A stretch of 64,000 nt of DNA from Gnetum montanum (Eukaryota > Streptophyta > Gnetopsida > Gnetales > Gnetaceae), in the NCBI GenBank assembly GCA_015680685.1, contig MNCI01000651.1, positions 480,168-544,167 on the forward strand, written 5' to 3'. Positions 1 through 10,830 of this stretch are shown piece after piece. Position 1 is the stretch's first letter. Every line of letters starts with the position of its first letter. The notes beneath the pieces were generated by a model. That model was given only the letters and a program-made list of their open reading frames with translations. It did no database searches and was not told the origin of the DNA. The position numbers were made by a program, and so were the translations under genes.

Positions 1-321
1 TTACAAAATTTTATTTGTTACAAGTAGGTATTATACGGACCACATAGACTAGGCAATTGAACAAAATAGGAACTCTCAAAAACTCACAGTACTTGGCAAA
101 GTTGGATTAATCTCTTTAAGATAAGTCATTTGTAGTTTTACACACAACCCAATCATTTCATATTTTAGAATTGCACACTGCAATAGCACACACACATACT
201 CACATTACCTACTGAGTCTATTTGGAGGTATCTAGGCCTTGGTGTTGCCAAAAGACTAGCAAGCACCTAAATCCTATTCAAGGACACTCATTGGTAGTCG
301 CATCCCAAACAGTCGCTAGCA
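1..321 (+). mobile_element. Family B repeat, LTR-like 3' terminus, copy 1
   Basis: This stretch is a direct repeat of 58397-58718, same orientation, matching along about 320 bp with mostly transition differences. Both copies stop at the same point, ending GTCGCTAGCA here and GTCGCCAACA in copy 2, and unrelated DNA follows in each case. The shared CA terminus suggests an LTR end. Copy 1 runs off the window, so its start and internal region are not seen. It abuts an inverted A-family LTR whose expected end is missing, so B appears to have inserted into that LTR. Several CpG sites kept in copy 2 are TpG or CpA here, so copy 1 looks more decayed. A non-LTR family cannot be excluded. Confidence 0.6.
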
Positions 322-1078
322 ATTTTATTTCACTATCTTCCCACCTAGACTAGTATTTGCTTTGTCATGTATGGTTTAGTCTAGAGTGAGGTGTATGATG
401 TGGTTTCTAACCTAGTGCTACTCCTAGAGGCAATGGAAGATAACTTTAATTAAGCTAGGAGGAAAAAGTTGAGGGGATTCTAAGCTAGCATAAGTGTGAT
501 GAGCATCCATTCCTTAATCATATATATACATCTTGGACCTTGTGCATGACTACCACTAGGATTACCAAGTGCATGGTCTAGGCATGCTACTGGGATACCA
601 AGTAGTCACACTTGAATGCTCGTGATTAAGTCATACTCATTATGTGTTTAAGGAGTTTAGGGTGAAAAGATATTAACTACAAAAATAATAAATAATAATA
701 ACAATTAAATAAGTAAACTAAGTGAATGCTACAATAATTAACTAATCTCGATCTTTATTTCCAGTCATGTGCATGTTCAAGTACATCACACTCAAATAAA
801 GGTTTTGTACAATTACAATCATCACACTGTAGGCATGCACTAGGGGAAAGGGTTGAGAAAAACTAAAAATGAACTAACTTCTATCTGCTGACTGAAAACT
901 AAGTGACTCTAAAAACTTACTCCTTTACCATGTGTCCCATTGTGTATTTATAGGCTCACACAGGAACCGCGACATCGTGTATCTGATATCACTTGTTAGG
1001 CCACGATATCACATACCCAATATCACATACGCGATATAGCGGGTGCAATATCGAGGCCTAATGAATCATGATTCATCA
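322..1078 (-). mobile_element. Family A LTR, inverted and 3'-truncated
   Basis: Read on the minus strand this matches the two LTRs of element A (7392-8279 and 12893-13775). It starts TGATGAATCATG at 1078 and shares the GATATC array, TATA box (945-952) and downstream text, and breaks off inside the U5 side where family B abuts at 321. The DNA before its 5' end (above 1078) has no purine tract like the one before the 3' LTR of A, so it is a 5' LTR or a solo LTR rather than a 3' LTR. It inserted into the minus-strand gene region of element D. The far side lies outside the window, so no target duplication can be tested. Confidence 0.85.
945..952 (-). promoter_or_regulatory. TATA box of inverted A-family LTR
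   Basis: TATAAATA on the minus strand, at the same place relative to the GATATC array as in the two other A LTRs (7517-7524 and 13018-13025). It is likely the core promoter of the LTR. Confidence 0.6.
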
Positions 1079-4000
1079 CCAATTTTTAAAAACTTTGGAG
1101 GGATCATAACTCATCCATATTCCATCTTTCTTGATCATCAGGAATTTTGCAAACCTTCTTAGATATGCAACAATAAATGCAAAGTGCCTATGACATATTG
1201 TATCAAGGTTGTTATGGAATTTTTTGAAAGTTCTCCCGTAGCCAAGAGACCAAGTGCACAACCCAATTGAACTTAGCACCCTAGGTGAGGATCTTCTTCA
1301 TGGTCTATGCCTATCAAATACCAAGGATCTTCTTCATCAACAACAACAAGAAAAATGCTTTAGAGCATAGTAGAGGATACATCTCATTAACCTCTATGAC
1401 CTCACATTGGTCTAAGAGCAATTCTCCACTACCACGATGAGAGTTAACGCATGCCTCAACCTTCTCTCTATGGCTCACCTCTTTCCCTAATCTTGTGGAA
1501 ACCTTGATGTCATTACAAGGTGTACTAAAGAGGTCACTAAATATGGATTCATAGATGACCAAGGTAATGGTCACACCATGAACATGAAAGATGAATTTCT
1601 TAACTCCTTTGTCAAAAGAGTCAATTTCATTCATCATCTTTGTAGTAGGCATTAATAGACTAAGAAGCATAAACAAATCAAGAAAACCTACATCAATGAT
1701 CCTCTTCTAGATCTCTCTAGGGGCTCTACTAGCAAAAAACTCCTACACTAACTTTACTTCATCCAACTTGAGAATAAGCTTCTCCTCCATGCCTTGAGGT
1801 GATTACGACAATGGTAGATTTAGGCATAGGACCTATAGCATAACATGAATAGCCCATTAGCCTTTGGCATGAGTACATCACACAAGACTTAAAAAATGAT
1901 AAACATAAAAAATTAAAATTAAATTAATAACCACATAGCTAAAAACCAATTGAAAAATTAAGGCCTAAGTAAGCAAAAAACAACACAACTAGAGAACATT
2001 GACATTAATAAACAAAATTACAAAAATAAAAAAAATTGCTTACTTAGTTTAGGTAATGCAAGGGTCCTAGAAATCATAGGTGCATACATGCCTATGCCTA
2101 GAAGGCCCCAAGAAGTATGAGCAGTTTTAGTGTCCAAAAACTTATGGTAGACCTAAGAATTATGTGAATTATATTTTCTAAAGTCATGCTTTAGCTACTG
2201 CAACACCACAAGTCTCATAGTTGGACCTTGTGCAAAAATCTCCAATGTTGTGTGTGCCAAAGTTTAGACTTGGTCACTCTTGATTAATCCTCCATCATGC
2301 ACTCTATACTTGTAACATATAAATGCAAACAATTATTAGAAGTAAATAGCCTAATGAAAACAGTAAGTAAACAAAAACTTAGGATGAAACCTATGGTTGC
2401 AATAGGTAGACGATGCCAAGAGAATTCTAGAACAAACTATTCAATTGGTAACCTATCATTAGGGTGTTGTTGACATTATATCGAACAAATTTAGGTATGT
2501 CCCAAATTTCGGTTAACCTTTGCACTACTGGTGTATATGAATCATCACATTGGTCACCTTCTACTTGAGTGCTAGGATCATCCACCATGAACTTAACAAT
2601 AAAAATAGTAGAACTTAGTAGAAGTATCTCTACTATGATAGCTGCAGTATTGACGACCAAGTTTGACCACAAAATCATACTAAAGTTCTCAAGAAAGAAT
2701 GCTAACTCTTTGGCCCTAGGTCTAAACCATAGAGAGCCATGATCAAGGACCATGTTGGAAGGCAAACTATTTGATCCTAGCATATTTATGAAATATAAAA
2801 TTCCAACTAGTTCAACTACCAAAATAGGGTTCAAAAAGACCTTTCATAACCAAACAAAACCATTAAAACATAAGATGATAGTCAATAACAATACTTAAAG
2901 AAAAATAATGAATGTAATTTCAACATTTCCCTACAACATTACATAGCCAAAATCATTAACTTCAACCATGGAAAAGATTAAAATTCATCTTATTGACATT
3001 TTTTTAAAAAAATTAAGCAAAAACCCAAATAGCCTAGAACAATGAAGGTAGTTCCAATGTGAAGAAAAAGTTCATAAAAATTATAATTCTTTTTCAAGCT
3101 ATTATGGGAACCTATGCTAACAATTTTAAACCTATGCTAATAATGCTCTAAAAAACCATAAAATTTTAACCTGAATTTGATGAAATTTTGCCTAGAAATA
3201 CTAGTTTACAATGAAATAATTATAGTTAAAAACTTAGGGAAAGATACATAAAATTTTCAAAAAATAATTCAAATGGCTATTCAAAGCCCCTAGAAACCAT
3301 GTAAATAACCTTTAGAGACCTTAAACATACTTTAAACACATCAAAAAGTAACCAACATTGCTAGTGTAGAATAGGAAGCTTGTAGGCTCAAGAACTGAAA
3401 CTACAACTGTGTAGGGTAGTTCACATGGCCAAAAAAAATTCTAATTTTTTATAACTCTATAAATTATAGAAAAGCATCAATTAACATAAATCCCATTCCA
3501 ATGCTACAATACCATTCTTAGAAAAATTCAAATCAACCCAAAATCACTTAATTTTGTTTCTGAAAAAAAACCCAATTTGTAGTGAAACAACTACAATAAA
3601 ACCTTTGGGAAAATTAAAAAAAATAAAATTACAAATGTTATTTAGAGGCATTCAACACTATCTTAGAAATTCCTAGGAGGTTGGGACAATGCTAGAAAAA
3701 TTACCAGAGTGGATCAACATTGTTAATCTTTGGAGGTAAAAACATGAAAAAATAGAGAAAATGCTATGAATTGGCCTACAAAAAAATCATAAAAAATTAA
3801 CCATAGCTCTAAAAATAGTTATTAAACCTACAACATGAACATTAAACCTTTTAGAACAACCCCAAGGACTCCAAAATTGAAAATCATGCACCATAACCCT
3901 ATGAAAAAATCACAAGCTTTGGCCACTTATTTGTAGAAATAAGGCAAAAATGCATAGAATAAGCTCAAAGAAAAATCTGTATTTTTGCAAACAAAAAATC

Positions 4001-4430
4001 CCTAAGACCAAAATCACAATATAGATGTATCCATATAGCATAAATATAATATTTAACATAAGAAAACCTAAAATTTTTAAAGGAACTAACCTAGACAATA
4101 GAAAACACATCCATAATTTAGCAAAAGTAGTGAAAGATGGGTACCTAGCCATCATGGCTAAAGAAACCTCAGCACTAAAGGGTTTGAAAAGCTATGAGAT
4201 GCCCTTGGTAGCAACATCTACCTCCTCTAATGTATGGTTTCTCCTTATTGCTCCTCTTCTCTTCGACATCTTGTGAAAACAATAGCAAAACCTTCATCTT
4301 CTTTGCAACAACATTGCCTCTAGGTGGGGGAACGATGAAAATGTAGACTAGTTGATGAGCTTGAAGCCAAGAATAGCTAAAATCCTTATTGCCTAGCACT
4401 ATCTCTACCAAGAACCAAGCTCATGAAAAT
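1079..4430 (-). pseudogene. Antisense multi-exon gene remnant of element D
   Basis: Minus-strand coding fragments lie opposite to the element's pol. The best blocks are 2427-2834 (136 codons, contains VELVGIL and a hydrophobic segment ending NTAAIIVEILLL), about 2040-2320, and 1314-1676 (contains DSFDKGVKKF and SDLFS). The same blocks occur in the same order on the minus strand of element C: VELVGIL at about 33100, the HDF..Y...VY block near 32530, and DSFDEKVGHF with HELFS at 31960-32090. That shared order argues for one ancestral gene. A 4175-4411 fragment (basic, VVAKKMK) may be an upstream exon but has no clear partner in C. I do not recognise the product. The gene is cut by an A-family LTR at 1078 and carries stops. 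The sequence between the blocks is AT-rich and intron-like. Confidence 0.5.
2427..2834 (-). pseudogene. Conserved exon of antisense gene (D copy)
   Basis: This is the longest open block of the D antisense gene, without internal stops. It aligns with 32703-33208 minus in element C through NPILVVELVGIL (RPILIIVELVGIL in C), an LWF motif, a segment with F..NF..MLWS.L..N.A, VVE or IVE, and a C-terminal LF...... YLLQ or YYLQ just before the putative donor. Conservation at protein level between two old elements, where the DNA has diverged much more, suggests past selection on the protein. No family is recognised. The block has mixed hydrophobic and polar character and no obvious catalytic motif. 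Confidence 0.5.
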
Positions 4431-4879
4431 TGTGTGCACAAAGTTTTCAATGTTGAAACACTCCTAGTATTTATACATTAAGCTAGAAACCCATGATCTA
4501 AAAGCACTTACTTCACACCTAGTGAACTCAATGTTCACAAAGGGAAAGAAATAAATATGTTGGATTTGCTTGATCTTTTCTCTTAAACAAAATTTTATCT
4601 TTTAGTGGACCCTATAAGGCACCATCCAAATAAACCATGAAAGATCTTGATAGAATGGGATTTGAAGCTTTAAACAATAAATACACTAGGGATTTATTCC
4701 TAGCAAAGCATGTAGGCCATGAACAAGTTTTAGGCTTCAAAAAAGGTCAAGATGCATTTTCAGTAGCCCATCCTTAACCCATTATGATCAACAAAGATCC
4801 ATGAATCCCTAGAACCATGGACACTGCTACCAGAAGGCCCCCACATGCTAGAAGATGGTTTGAAATAGTTGGAACAATG
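4431..4879. other. Element D spacer, nothing recognised
   Basis: AT-rich DNA between the antisense gene remnant and the hairpin array. No reading frame or repeat could be supported. Confidence 0.4.
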
Positions 4880-6295
4880 CTTCCAAGTGTTTTTATGCTA
4901 TCCACAAGGAAAAAATAAACTAGAAAACTTATTTACATGAGTAATGGATATAACATACATAAATGAGATCTTCAATGACTTTCAAAACTACCAAGCCCAA
5001 TCCTAGACCCTAACATGAGTCTCTATTAGACTTAAAACACTAGAAACCATGTCAAAAGATGTCAAAACCCATTAATCCTTCATTTATGTGCTAGCTCCAC
5101 ACTTTAACTAAACTATCTAGCATATTTTTGTGTGGGGAGAACATCTAATACACCAATAAGAACTCAAATAATCCTCAAAATTTCTAACCCTAATCTTGAA
5201 ACCTACCCAGAGCCTTTAGTAACCTTCAAACACAAAAACACAAGCCAAAAGGGGATGAAAACTTATCAAACATTGAAAATAACATTGACTACAAAATAAA
5301 TATGCTAGTAAGCATATAAATCATCAAAATAACTAATAACAGGCCTTCCACTTGTCCAAATAGCCTCTAGATGGCTCACTCTAGTCGCTAAACCTAGCTG
5401 AAGCCTTTGATAGCCATGAAACTTCATAAATTGAGCCTAAAAGTGGTCAAAATTAGTTCATGTCTTATTTTTATGCTAGCACAAGAATAAAATACATTCA
5501 CTAGAATATTTTTGTGGATGAAGGAGGTGAAATGATCAAGTAGAATGTTGAATGACCTTTTCAATCACTAATCTCAACTCTAAACCCTAGCTGCAGATAC
5601 TTGTGACCTCGTATGCTATGAAACCAATTTAAATGATCACCCATACTACCCAAATACCAAATTTCATAATAAATACACTAGTCATTGATAGATAATATGC
5701 AAGCTAGCATATTTGTAGTTTTCTTGGTAGATTCGATAGCCTTGTGACACTCCAAATTGCTTAAGACTCAAGTAGAAAAGCTTGGAACCCTGGAGCCTAA
5801 AGTCAACTACAGTTTGACCTTGATTTAGCATGAATATTTTTAGATTTTTTATTTTTACACTAAGGCCAAGGAAAAATATGCTGGCTAGAATATTTTTCAT
5901 CATAAAAACCCCAAAACAAACCTTTTCTGACCTACCTTTATCTCAAAATTACCATTCTACAACACTAGAACCCTTGTGTTGCTCTGGAAGCCTAATGAAG
6001 CCAAAATTCCAAGTTCAACACACTACAGAATAATTTTCCCTACAAAAATATGCTAGTGCCTAGGAAAACTATACTAGCTAGAATATTTTTTAGGACTTGG
6101 AAACCTAAAATTACATCAAAATGTCAAATCAACAAAAAAATTGAATTATTCTCTTCTTGGAACTACTACATTGTCATTCCAAAGCACTAGAACTCAAAAT
6201 CTAGCCAAGAAAAATCCTTGAAACTAGGTTTCATGAAAAACACGTTGGCATCAATACAAAATTCTTTAGCTAATGTATTTTATGATGGATCCTAT
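4880..6295. repeat. ~195-bp degenerate tandem array with hairpin cores (element D)
   Basis: Hairpin-like cores recur near 4885, 5085, 5290, 5468, 5670, 5848, 6043 and 6245, spaced 178-205 bp. Each core is an imperfect inverted repeat. Examples are AAAAATATGCTAG with CTAGAATATTTTT at 6043-6093 (12 of 13 arm bases pair), the same arms almost adjacent at 5870-5900, and ATATGCT with AGCATAT near 5291. The text between cores is also related between units (for example CTCTAAACCCTAGCTGCA near 5577, which also appears near 36378 in element C). The array lies between the antisense gene and pol, as in C. It probably is the D version of the C array at 34971-38030. Eight units are counted by eye; the edges are approximate. 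Confidence 0.6.
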
Positions 6296-6622
6296 GTATT
6301 TATTACAAAATGCATTTTTTTGACCCTTTACATAAGCTTAAAATGATCACCTCAAGTGCTCAAACCCTTCCATAAGCCCAATAACTTCTCACAATGGCCA
6401 ACTAAAGCTTAAAACTAGCAAAATATGATCATAGTTAACCATATATTATCCCACCTTTCCATGTTTTTTAGCCTAGTATCACTATGTTTTAATCTTACTT
6501 AACATTACTTTGCTTTATCTTTGTAATTTTTTACATTATCTAACAATTTCATCACACCATTGCCATTTAATGTGCAAGACTAGAGTATGGATAGCCAAGC
6601 ATAATTTAGCTTACCTATAAGC
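6296..6622. other. AT-rich spacer before D pol
   Basis: No gene or repeat recognised. The corresponding place in element C holds a 28-29-bp repeat cluster (38390-38480), but I cannot see it here. Confidence 0.35.
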
Positions 6623-7391
6623 ATGAGTGGATCTCATAATGATGTTGAATAGTTCATTGACTATGATTACCTAGATCTTGAACCTATGATCTTGGTTGAC
6701 CACATAGCCTCCATAGAAAAGCCTCTTGAATGGCCTCAATACCTAGTTAAAACCCTTAACCTTGAGACTAGTGACATTACTAAATACTTTCTAGCTAAGG
6801 TTTCAGTCACAACACACAATGGTGAGGAGAAAACATTAAAATTAAGTTCATCACTTGAACCATAGCAAGCTCAAGACATCACCAAGGTCCTTCAAGATAA
6901 CATTAAGGTCTTTGCATAATCATATTAAGATATGTGAGGTCTCGATTCAAAATTAGTTCAACAAAACATTATAATTGATCCTAGTATTAAACTAGTTAAG
7001 CAAAATATTTGCAAAATTAGACTAGATATAGCCTTGGTAGTTCATGATGAGATCATGAAAATTTACAGAGCTGGTTTCATTTGAGCTATCAATTATGCAA
7101 ATTCAATGTTTAATATTATGGTAGTCCATAAGAAAAATGGGAGTATACATATTTACATTGATTTCTAAGATCTGTATAAGACAACTATTAACAATGATTT
7201 TCCTTTGCCTAGTATTAATCAACTCATTAATACTATAATTGGACATGCCTTGTTGTCCTTCATGGATGGATTATTAGGATACAAACAAGTTAGGATTAAC
7301 CTAGAGCATCATTTGTACATGATCCTCATGACCCCATGGGCAATATTTTGTTCTTTCACAATTTTATTTGGTCTAAAAAATATAGGCATGA
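6623..7391 (+). pseudogene. pol: Element D pol, 5' part (pre-RT and RT fingers)
   Basis: This is the amino-terminal part of a Tat-type Ty3/gypsy polymerase. Translation aligns with element C from 38711 onward: VDHIASIEK, the DLNK-like region, FPLPSI..LINTI, and LLSFMDG..GYKQ of the RT domain. Stops fall at positions where RT normally has Trp or Arg (in the DM.GLD region and in DYRDLN), as expected for C-to-T decay. The best open block is 7205-7391. The gene is cut exactly at 7391 by element A and continues at 13781. RT would copy the element RNA into DNA, but this copy is dead. Confidence 0.8.
7387..7391. other. Target site duplication of element A, left
   Basis: CATGA directly before the A 5' LTR; the same five bases follow the 3' LTR at 13776-13780. 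A perfect 5-bp duplication is the normal footprint of LTR-element integrase. Confidence 0.9.
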
Positions 7392-7417
7392 TGATGAATC
7401 GTGGTTTGATAAGCCCT

Positions 7418-7498
7418 GATATCGGGTACGTGATATCAAGTACACGATATCGGGTACATGATATCTCATTCTAAATACAATATCGTATACACGATATC
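7418..7498 (+). promoter_or_regulatory. GATATC array upstream of TATA box (A 5' LTR)
   Basis: GATATC starts at 7418, 7432, 7446 and 7460 (exact 14-bp steps), then AATATC at 7479 and GATATC at 7493 (steps of 19 and 14). The same spacing recurs in the 3' LTR (12919, 12933, 12947, 12961, 12980, 12994) and mirrored in the inverted copy (1047, 1033, 1019, 1005, 985, 971). The 8-base linkers resemble GGGTACGT. The last site ends about 19 bp before the TATA box in each copy. It looks like a promoter-proximal binding-site array; the binding factor is unknown. Confidence 0.65.
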
Positions 7499-7516
7499 AT
7501 GATTCTTGTGTTGGGT

Positions 7517-7524
7517 TATAAATA
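7517..7524 (+). promoter_or_regulatory. TATA box, A 5' LTR
   Basis: TATAAATA about 125 bp into the LTR and just downstream of the GATATC array. It is conserved in all three A LTRs. Confidence 0.7.
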
Positions 7525-7705
7525 TAGCACTCAGGCGCGTGGGGAGAAGTCTCTTTCTAGTAAGTCTTTAGGTTGAGTCCTTTTGTTAGTTTTTAGTTAG
7601 TTTTCAATTCCTTTCCTTTCCCAAGTGCATGCCCACAGTGTGATGCTTGTAATCGTACGGAACCTTTGTTTGAGTGTGATGTACTTGGACATGCACATGA
7701 TTGGC

Positions 7706-7711
7706 AATAAA
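7706..7711 (+). terminator. Possible polyadenylation signal, A 5' LTR
   Basis: AATAAA, conserved at 13207-13212 in the 3' LTR. It would define the R/U5 side if used. Confidence 0.4.
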
Positions 7712-8298
7712 GATCGAGATTACTCTATCATTGTAGCATTCACTTATTTTTTAATTTTTTTTAATTATTTATTATTTATTGTTACTTTCTTAGTTAACAT
7801 TTATTTTATTATCATTTACTATTCATGTTATTAATGTAGAATGAGTACGTATTAATCACAAACATTTAAGTGTCACTACATGGTAACCTAGTAGCGTGTC
7901 AAGTAGTGCTTCAAGTAAATGTATGCTTGGTAATCCCAGAAGTAGTACATGAAGTCCAAGATGCACATGGATGATTAAGGATGGATGCTTATTGCACTTA
8001 AGCTAGCTTAGATTTTATTTCCTATTTCTTATTAGCTTAATCAAGTTATTTCTCATTGTCTTTAGGAGTAGCATAATATTAGAAATCACATCATAGACCT
8101 CACTCTGGACTAAATGATATGTGACAAAGAAAATACTAGTATACGTGGGAAGACAGTGAATTGTGATCAATGTATAACTATCTAGGTGCCACAACTAGTT
8201 CATCCACGGAGTTCAACCGAATCATGCATACACGCTTGTATTCGTATGGTTGAGCATAGGGGTACCTCCCTACTCATCATTACCACCATTGCTACCGA

Positions 8299-8307
8299 TG
8301 GTGCTAG
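8299..8307 (+). other. Probable primer-binding site of element A
   Basis: TGGTGCTAG lies 20 bp after the 5' LTR. Element C has TGGCACTAG at the equivalent place (24124). The two are the alternative deamination products of TGGCGCTAG, so a common ancestral site paired to a tRNA ending in ...CTAGCGCCA is likely. The site overlaps an imperfect palindrome at 8284-8303 (CACCAT and ATGGTG arms). Confidence 0.5.
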
Positions 8308-8429
8308 TTATCTATATTTTTTATATCATATAAGATCATTGTAACAATGTATTAATGATATATCTTTCAAACAAAGAAATTAAATTCAATTAAGTCACAC
8401 ATAATTCACAACATCTAGCAAGGCAATTC

Positions 8430-10830
8430 ATTGGAGAACCAATGAAGAAGTTTGGAGTACTCAATCTTATGCAAGAGTTTCATATGTTCATAGACACCCC
8501 AAGGATACTCAAGGACTTCTATCATCCAACTTAGACACCTCTAGTGAAGATGGAACATCTCCTAGAATGAGGGGGCCTGTAAGGCCTAGAACCTTCTCAA
8601 TGGGTAGCAAGAGTACATTAGGGGATGATTGGAAGACTTACAAAAGTCATGATGAGTTTTTTAGTTCCCTCTCTTTCTTTGCTCTTTCAACATTGGGTTT
8701 TGACACAAATGACTATTTCTTAAGGGGACAACATAGAATTAAAAATCAAACCCATAGGCAAAGTCAGGAACACCAATATGAACAAAGACAACATCATCCC
8801 AACTCACAAACTCATAACCTATTTAGTGATGATGAACACCTACTGGCCACTAAAAGGCTAATGCATATAATAGAGGTTGTTTAGATATCTTGCAGGCATT
8901 GCAAGGAAAGTTGTCTACCTAGGATTGGTCTAAAGAACTTTCCCAAGTTTTCAGAAGGCTATGATTTAGATCTGCAACATCATCTGCAAGCCTTCTACGA
9001 TGCCTACACATGGAACAATATTGATAATGGGTGGAAAAGGCTTAAGATCTTCCCTATGACACTCATTGACCAAGCTAAAGTGTGGTGCAGTTCTTTAAAA
9101 TCAAATTTAACTTGACATTGGCCTACAATGGTAAACCTCTTCAATGACAAATATCAAACCTATGCAAGAGTGTCAACATTGAGGAGGGAAATCCAAGAGT
9201 GGAAACAAGGGAAACATGAACCCTTGGACATGAGCTTAGAAAGATATTACTCTTAGTTAAACAAATGCCCAAGCCATCAGGTTCTCCAAGGAAAGGCTAA
9301 TCTATCACATCATGGATGGGCTCAATAATGAAACAAGGGAGACCCTTGGAATATATGCACCAGGTCAACTATATGAACTATGAACCCATCAATTCCAAGA
9401 GCTTATTAAGCAGGTAGCAAAAGAAGAAGGAGAAATAGCCAAATGGGAGAATGTTGAAAAATCTCAAGAGGATCAAACTCTTGAAGTAACAAAGGTCCAT
9501 AATCATAAACAGGTGAAATCAACTCACCTCAAAGAGGTGAAACCATTTCTACCTTTGCCAATACTAAAATTACAAGATGAAATTGAGGAAAATATCAACA
9601 AGATGATGGAGTGGGTACATGAAAAATGTAGAGAATATGCAAATATTATTAGAGGGAGACCCACACAAGATAACTTTGACGACCAAAACAAACAAAGGAT
9701 ACCAAACCTAGAAATAGGACAAAACACCATTCAACAATTGAAAAGAAGGGTTGAAGGAAATGAGGATAGGGGCTTAGCTGCAAAACATAAGTATCAATGC
9801 AATGTTTGCCTATAAAATCATCCAAGAGGCCAATGCCCAGTCTTGTCACATCTACATGAGCATTGGGGAAGAATGTTACATCTAGATTTCATATAGAAGT
9901 ACATGGTTGGGCACATCCCTATCACACAACTTTATGGGAAATTCCACAACCAATCATACTATCCATGGGAAAATTCTTACTAGCCTCAGTACTATGCTCA
10001 ACAGCAGTGGTAGAACCCCCAGTCCTAGGGAAGGCCATCACCAAACTGGCCACACCCTTTGTATCACCCCAAACCAAGCACTTATAATGTTCAACACCTT
10101 ATTTCTCCAACTGGATCAGCATCCTCTACTTCACCTTGTCATTATCACTCTCCCAAGTATCATCAACCCATGTCCTCTCCTATGGGATCACCACCTCATG
10201 TTCCTTACACTTCTCCTTACCCTCAATATTCTCATTCTTCACCTCCTTCTACATCGCCACCAGTTGTACTAGAAGGTTTTGCACCATAGCACCAACCCAC
10301 AAACATTACTTGTGCTGCTACTGTCAATAGCAGTGGGAATCCTCCAAAACATTGGAAGCATCCTTTATTTAGGCATGGCTATAGAAAGAGATAGCATGGT
10401 TCCGAAACCATGACATCCTCCAACTCAGCACAAGCCCAGCACTGTGATGCACCTTCCTCTTCAAACTCAATGCCTCCTATTACCTTATCCAGGCCACCAA
10501 TCAACACTCCAACCACCATGCAACCTAATGAATATACAACGTGAGGAAGCATATCAATCCTTGCATACCGTTTCATTGTCATGAGTGACATAGTGGGTCA
10601 GCTCCTTATCACATGACCACATCTTATAATCTACCCCACTATGCTTACTTTAATCATGTGTGTGAATCCCAATTTGGGTACATTCCTACCACCACACCAA
10701 AAGACACCTAGTGGTTTGGATATGACCAGACCCCAACATTTCCAACATGCATAGATCCAAACTTTCCATTTATTAATTCTTGGCATCATCAAATGTTTAG
10801 TCATGAGGGATACCCCCCATTCTAACAAGT
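8430..10830 (+). pseudogene. gag: Element A gag (capsid-like), decayed
   Basis: Structural protein of the element particle. The frame reads SYVHRHPKDTQ upstream of 8567 and is open from there to 8881. After a stop it continues with LPRIGLKNFPKFSEGYD, then a capsid core near 9050-9400 with AKVWCSSLK, WPTMVNLFNDKY, LRREIQEWKQGKHEPLD and KCPSH, and IMDGLNNETRETLG in another frame. These are hallmarks of the plant retrotransposon gag domain. Block 9513-9815 is a charged region. From about 10059 a proline/serine-rich tail follows (SPYPQYSHSSPPSTSPP) with frameshifts and stops. The start codon is not certain. No zinc knuckle or protease could be identified after it, unlike gag-pol elements C and H. 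Confidence 0.7.

Larger units (their letters stand above)
7392..8279 (+). repeat. Element A 5' LTR
   Basis: 888 bp, TGATGAATCG to ...TACTCATCA. It contains in order the GATATC array (7418-7498), the TATA box (7517-7524), a long transcribed part and an AATAAA at 7706-7711. It matches 12893-13775. Confidence 0.92.

Noticed and set aside
10059-10330. Several overlapping plus frames in the Pro-rich gag tail of A
   Set aside because: Only the Pro/Ser-rich frame is consistent with gag; the others are frame-shifted shadows.
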